Origin: an uncultured Granulosicoccaceae bacterium
Lineage (GTDB): Bacteria; Pseudomonadota; Gammaproteobacteria; Granulosicoccales; Granulosicoccaceae
Assembly: GCA_938020525.1 (NCBI GenBank)
Contig: CALIHW010000072.1
Coordinates: 1 to 45,137, forward strand
Length of the DNA: 45,137 bases
Direction: 5' to 3'
The notes beneath the pieces were generated by a model. That model saw only the letters and a list, made by a program, of their open reading frames with translations. It ran no database searches and was not told the origin of the DNA. Below, piece by piece: positions 43,434 through 45,137 of the stretch (its first letter is position 1; each line of letters begins with the position of its first letter). The position numbers were made by a program, and so were the translations under genes.

Positions 43434-44396
43434 ATGCAAAACGCACACGCATCAAAGAATTCTCTCATAGCCCGGCTGGACTTGTCGGATCCTGCCTCAC
43501 TGGACATAAACTTTGCCGCTGACGAGGTGCTCAAAGCAACCGCAGAGAGCGGTTTTGTCTATATTAACATTAGTAGTTCCAACGCTAGCATAATTGAGAA
43601 TGCACGCCGTGCGCAGCACGCATTTTTTGCATTATCTCACAGTGAAAAACAGAAGATTGCGATTGACGATAATAATCGCGGTTATCTCGCCCAAGGCATG
43701 GCGTCAATGCGCGGTGCAACCCGTAAGGATCAGAAAGAAGTATTTTTCTGGGGTAGAGAAGCAGATGGTAAAGATCCCGATGTACTTGCAGGCTTACCGC
43801 TTTGCGGTCCGAACCAGTGGCCGGAGATTGAAGGATTTCGTGAGGCGATTCTTGACTACTCAAAAATGATACAAACAATTGGCGATAAGCTATTGCAGAT
43901 ATTCGCAGTGGCTCTTGGTGCACGCGCTACTTTTTTTGAAACGCACTATCAAAGATGCATGTTACGCGGGCAGCTTTTATGTTACCCGCCTACAGACGAT
44001 CATCCCGAGCAGTTCGGAGTTGCACCACATAGTGACTTTGGTTGTATTACTTTGTTGCTGCAGGAGACTGCTGGACTGGAAGTCTTGTTTCCGAGTGGTC
44101 AATGGGTTGCGGCACCACCGATTGAAAACACCCTGGTGATTAATATTGGCGATTTGTTGGAACGCTGGTCAAACAACAAGCTTCCTTCAACAAAGCATCG
44201 AGTACGCAATCTCAGTCCCGATGCAAGATACTCAATTGCGATGTTTTACGATCCTAACCCGGGTGCTATTGTGGATCCGCACGAATTGTTGCCGCGGGAA
44301 GCGTCCAAATATCAACCGGTAAAATCGGCTGAATATATTCTTGGTCGTAACAAGGGTGTGTTTGAACATTATAAAGTCGACAATCACAAAGAATGA
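43434..44396 (+). CDS. 2OG-Fe(II) oxygenase, isopenicillin N synthase family
   Basis: 320 residues from the ATG at 43434 (CTGGAAAAC upstream); frames open further left do not look like protein of this family. The N-terminal DIOX_N part includes SGFVYINISSSNASII and YLAQGMASMRGATRKDQKE. The Fe site is His199-x-Asp201 (PHSDFGCITLLLQ) and His255 (TKHRV), with Arg265 of R-Y-S binding 2-oxoglutarate. Members hydroxylate or desaturate small molecules; substrate unknown. Just upstream of a TRAP solute-binding gene, so uptake and processing of one substrate is possible. Confidence 0.85.
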   Translation: MQNAHASKNSLIARLDLSDPASLDINFAADEVLKATAESGFVYINISSSNASIIENARRAQHAFFALSHSEKQKIAIDDNNRGYLAQGMASMRGATRKDQKEVFFWGREADGKDPDVLAGLPLCGPNQWPEIEGFREAILDYSKMIQTIGDKLLQIFAVALGARATFFETHYQRCMLRGQLLCYPPTDDHPEQFGVAPHSDFGCITLLLQETAGLEVLFPSGQWVAAPPIENTLVINIGDLLERWSNNKLPSTKHRVRNLSPDARYSIAMFYDPNPGAIVDPHELLPREASKYQPVKSAEYILGRNKGVFEHYKVDNHKE

Positions 44397-44580
44397 AGGG
44401 CAAAGATGAAGGCTTTCAGCCCGTTGGTCTGCTGATACGAGCCATCGATGGGAATGTCTACTTGCTTTTCCGGCAGAGTCTGATCCAGATCGTCGCTATA
44501 TTTGCTAAAAATCCAGTGATTTTTGGTATACGCGACAACAGAATACAGTGTTATCATCAAGAGTCATTGAGGAGAGAACT

Positions 44581-45137
44581 ATGAATTTTAAGCCTGCACT
44601 TTTTGCTGCCACTGTGGCGCTAACCTTTAATGCCTCTGCGGCACTGGCTGAGACCTGGGATATGCCCATGGCCTACGCCGCGACTAATTATCATTCCGAG
44701 CACGGTGTGATGTTCGCAGATAAAGTCAAAGAATACACAGACGGTAAACTGGAAATTACGGTTCATGCCGGTGGTTCACTTTTTGGTGGTGCCGATATTA
44801 AACGCGCGATTCAAACCGGGCAGGCACCTATTGGTGAGCGCATAATGTCTGCACATGCCAACGAAGAGCCGTTACTGAACTGGGATAACCAGCCATTCCT
44901 CGCTACTACCTATGAAGACTCTGCGAAGTTGTGGGACGCCGCTAAAGACGTAGTCAATGAAACATTGTCTGATATGAATCTAGTCGCACTTTATACATGC
45001 CCATGGCCGGGGCAGGGGTTCTATTTTAAGAATGAAGTTGCTTCCGGTGCCGACGTTAAAGGTATGAAGCTACGCTCATACAATGCAGCTACTGCTACCG
45101 TGATCGAAAGCCTCGGCGGTACACCTGTGCAAATTGA
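44581..45137 (+). CDS. dctP: TRAP transporter solute-binding protein DctP (3' end outside window)
   Basis: Open from ATG at 44581 (GAGGAGA 5 nt upstream) to the window end, about 185 residues. Signal peptide with cleavage near A-L-A (residue 23). The DctP fold is evident: YHSEHGVMFADKVKEYTDGK near 37-56, ITVHAGGSLFGGADIKRAIQ near 59-78, the QPFLATTYEDSAKLWDAA helix, and VKGMKLRSYNAATATVIESL (the ligand-Arg segment) near 160-179. It binds an organic anion in the periplasm for a TRAP permease that should lie to the right. Substrate not assigned. Confidence 0.93.
   Translation, partial: MNFKPALFAATVALTFNASAALAETWDMPMAYAATNYHSEHGVMFADKVKEYTDGKLEITVHAGGSLFGGADIKRAIQTGQAPIGERIMSAHANEEPLLNWDNQPFLATTYEDSAKLWDAAKDVVNETLSDMNLVALYTCPWPGQGFYFKNEVASGADVKGMKLRSYNAATATVIESLGGTPVQI

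Noticed and set aside
44393-44584. 63-codon plus-strand frame overlapping the oxygenase stop and the dctP start
   Set aside because: Overlaps the strong dctP ribosome site and start; no family recognised.
29857-45137. Direct link between the lar operon and the TRAP dctP gene
   Set aside because: They are about 10 kb apart with unrelated genes in between on both strands; sharing a 2-hydroxyacid substrate is speculation.

Overview
The window reads as a 45 kb chromosomal segment of a Gram-negative bacterium, most likely a gammaproteobacterium. Evidence: the DUF493-lipB-lipA order, an SbmA/BacA-type inner-membrane transporter, lipobox lipoproteins, Tat substrates, a DUF481 outer-membrane protein, ferredoxin-NADP reductase, Gph, a second EF-G and a TRAP solute-binding protein. 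The TRAP protein and the glycine-betaine-type homocysteine methyltransferase suggest a marine or saline heterotroph. No genus can be named from the sequence alone, and no rRNA or tRNA genes were seen.

Layout. 1-2.5 kb: lipoate assembly (DUF493, lipB, lipA). 2.5-10.5 kb: membrane protein, PLP-dependent Cys/Met enzyme, DHH phosphoesterase, SbmA-like transporter, a tiny lipoprotein, about 0.9 kb of gene-free repeat-rich DNA with a MITE-like palindrome, then a sigma factor overlapping a putative membrane partner. 10.5-22.4 kb: pncB, fdhD, then a complete formate dehydrogenase locus reading rightward (DUF3305, DUF3306, multi-cluster ferredoxin, TorD-like chaperone, Tat mini-protein, catalytic FdhA with a Cys ligand, FdhB, small lipoprotein, cytochrome b FdhC). 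22.4-26.4 kb: hypothetical, ankyrin protein, FosA-like enzyme, an atypical Rieske protein, DUF481. 26.4-28.4 kb: a full group IIC intron with its reverse transcriptase, sitting immediately after the DUF481 terminator. 28.4-29.7 kb: a Tat-targeted thioredoxin-like gene with an in-frame TGA exactly at the first active-site Cys, then fpr. 29.9-34.9 kb: an overlapping larA-larC-larE-larB operon for the nickel-pincer cofactor enzyme, ending with a D-2-hydroxyacid dehydrogenase. 35-45 kb: NarL-type regulator, gph, cytochrome c, EF-G2, LprI-like protein, HAD phosphatase, HNH protein, membrane protein, homocysteine methyltransferase, 2OG-Fe(II) oxygenase and the start of a TRAP dctP.

How the genes work together. 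FdhD, the TorD-like protein and the ferredoxin should mature or serve the Mo/W-bisPGD enzyme FdhABC, which would oxidise formate in the periplasm and feed electrons through cytochrome b to quinone. LarB, LarC and LarE would build the Ni cofactor for LarA, and the D-specific dehydrogenase could consume one stereoisomer of the LarA product.

Most notable signals: (i) the W-TGA-P-V-C thioredoxin-like gene, a candidate selenoprotein with a possible SECIS hairpin; (ii) several genes whose last codons and stop codon are tandemly reiterated in frame beyond the stop; (iii) a Rieske-like protein whose second cluster-binding His is Arg; (iv) the 80 bp dispersed repeat, CTCCC/GGGAG hairpins and MITE-like palindrome in gene-free DNA; (v) the larACEB plus dehydrogenase operon.
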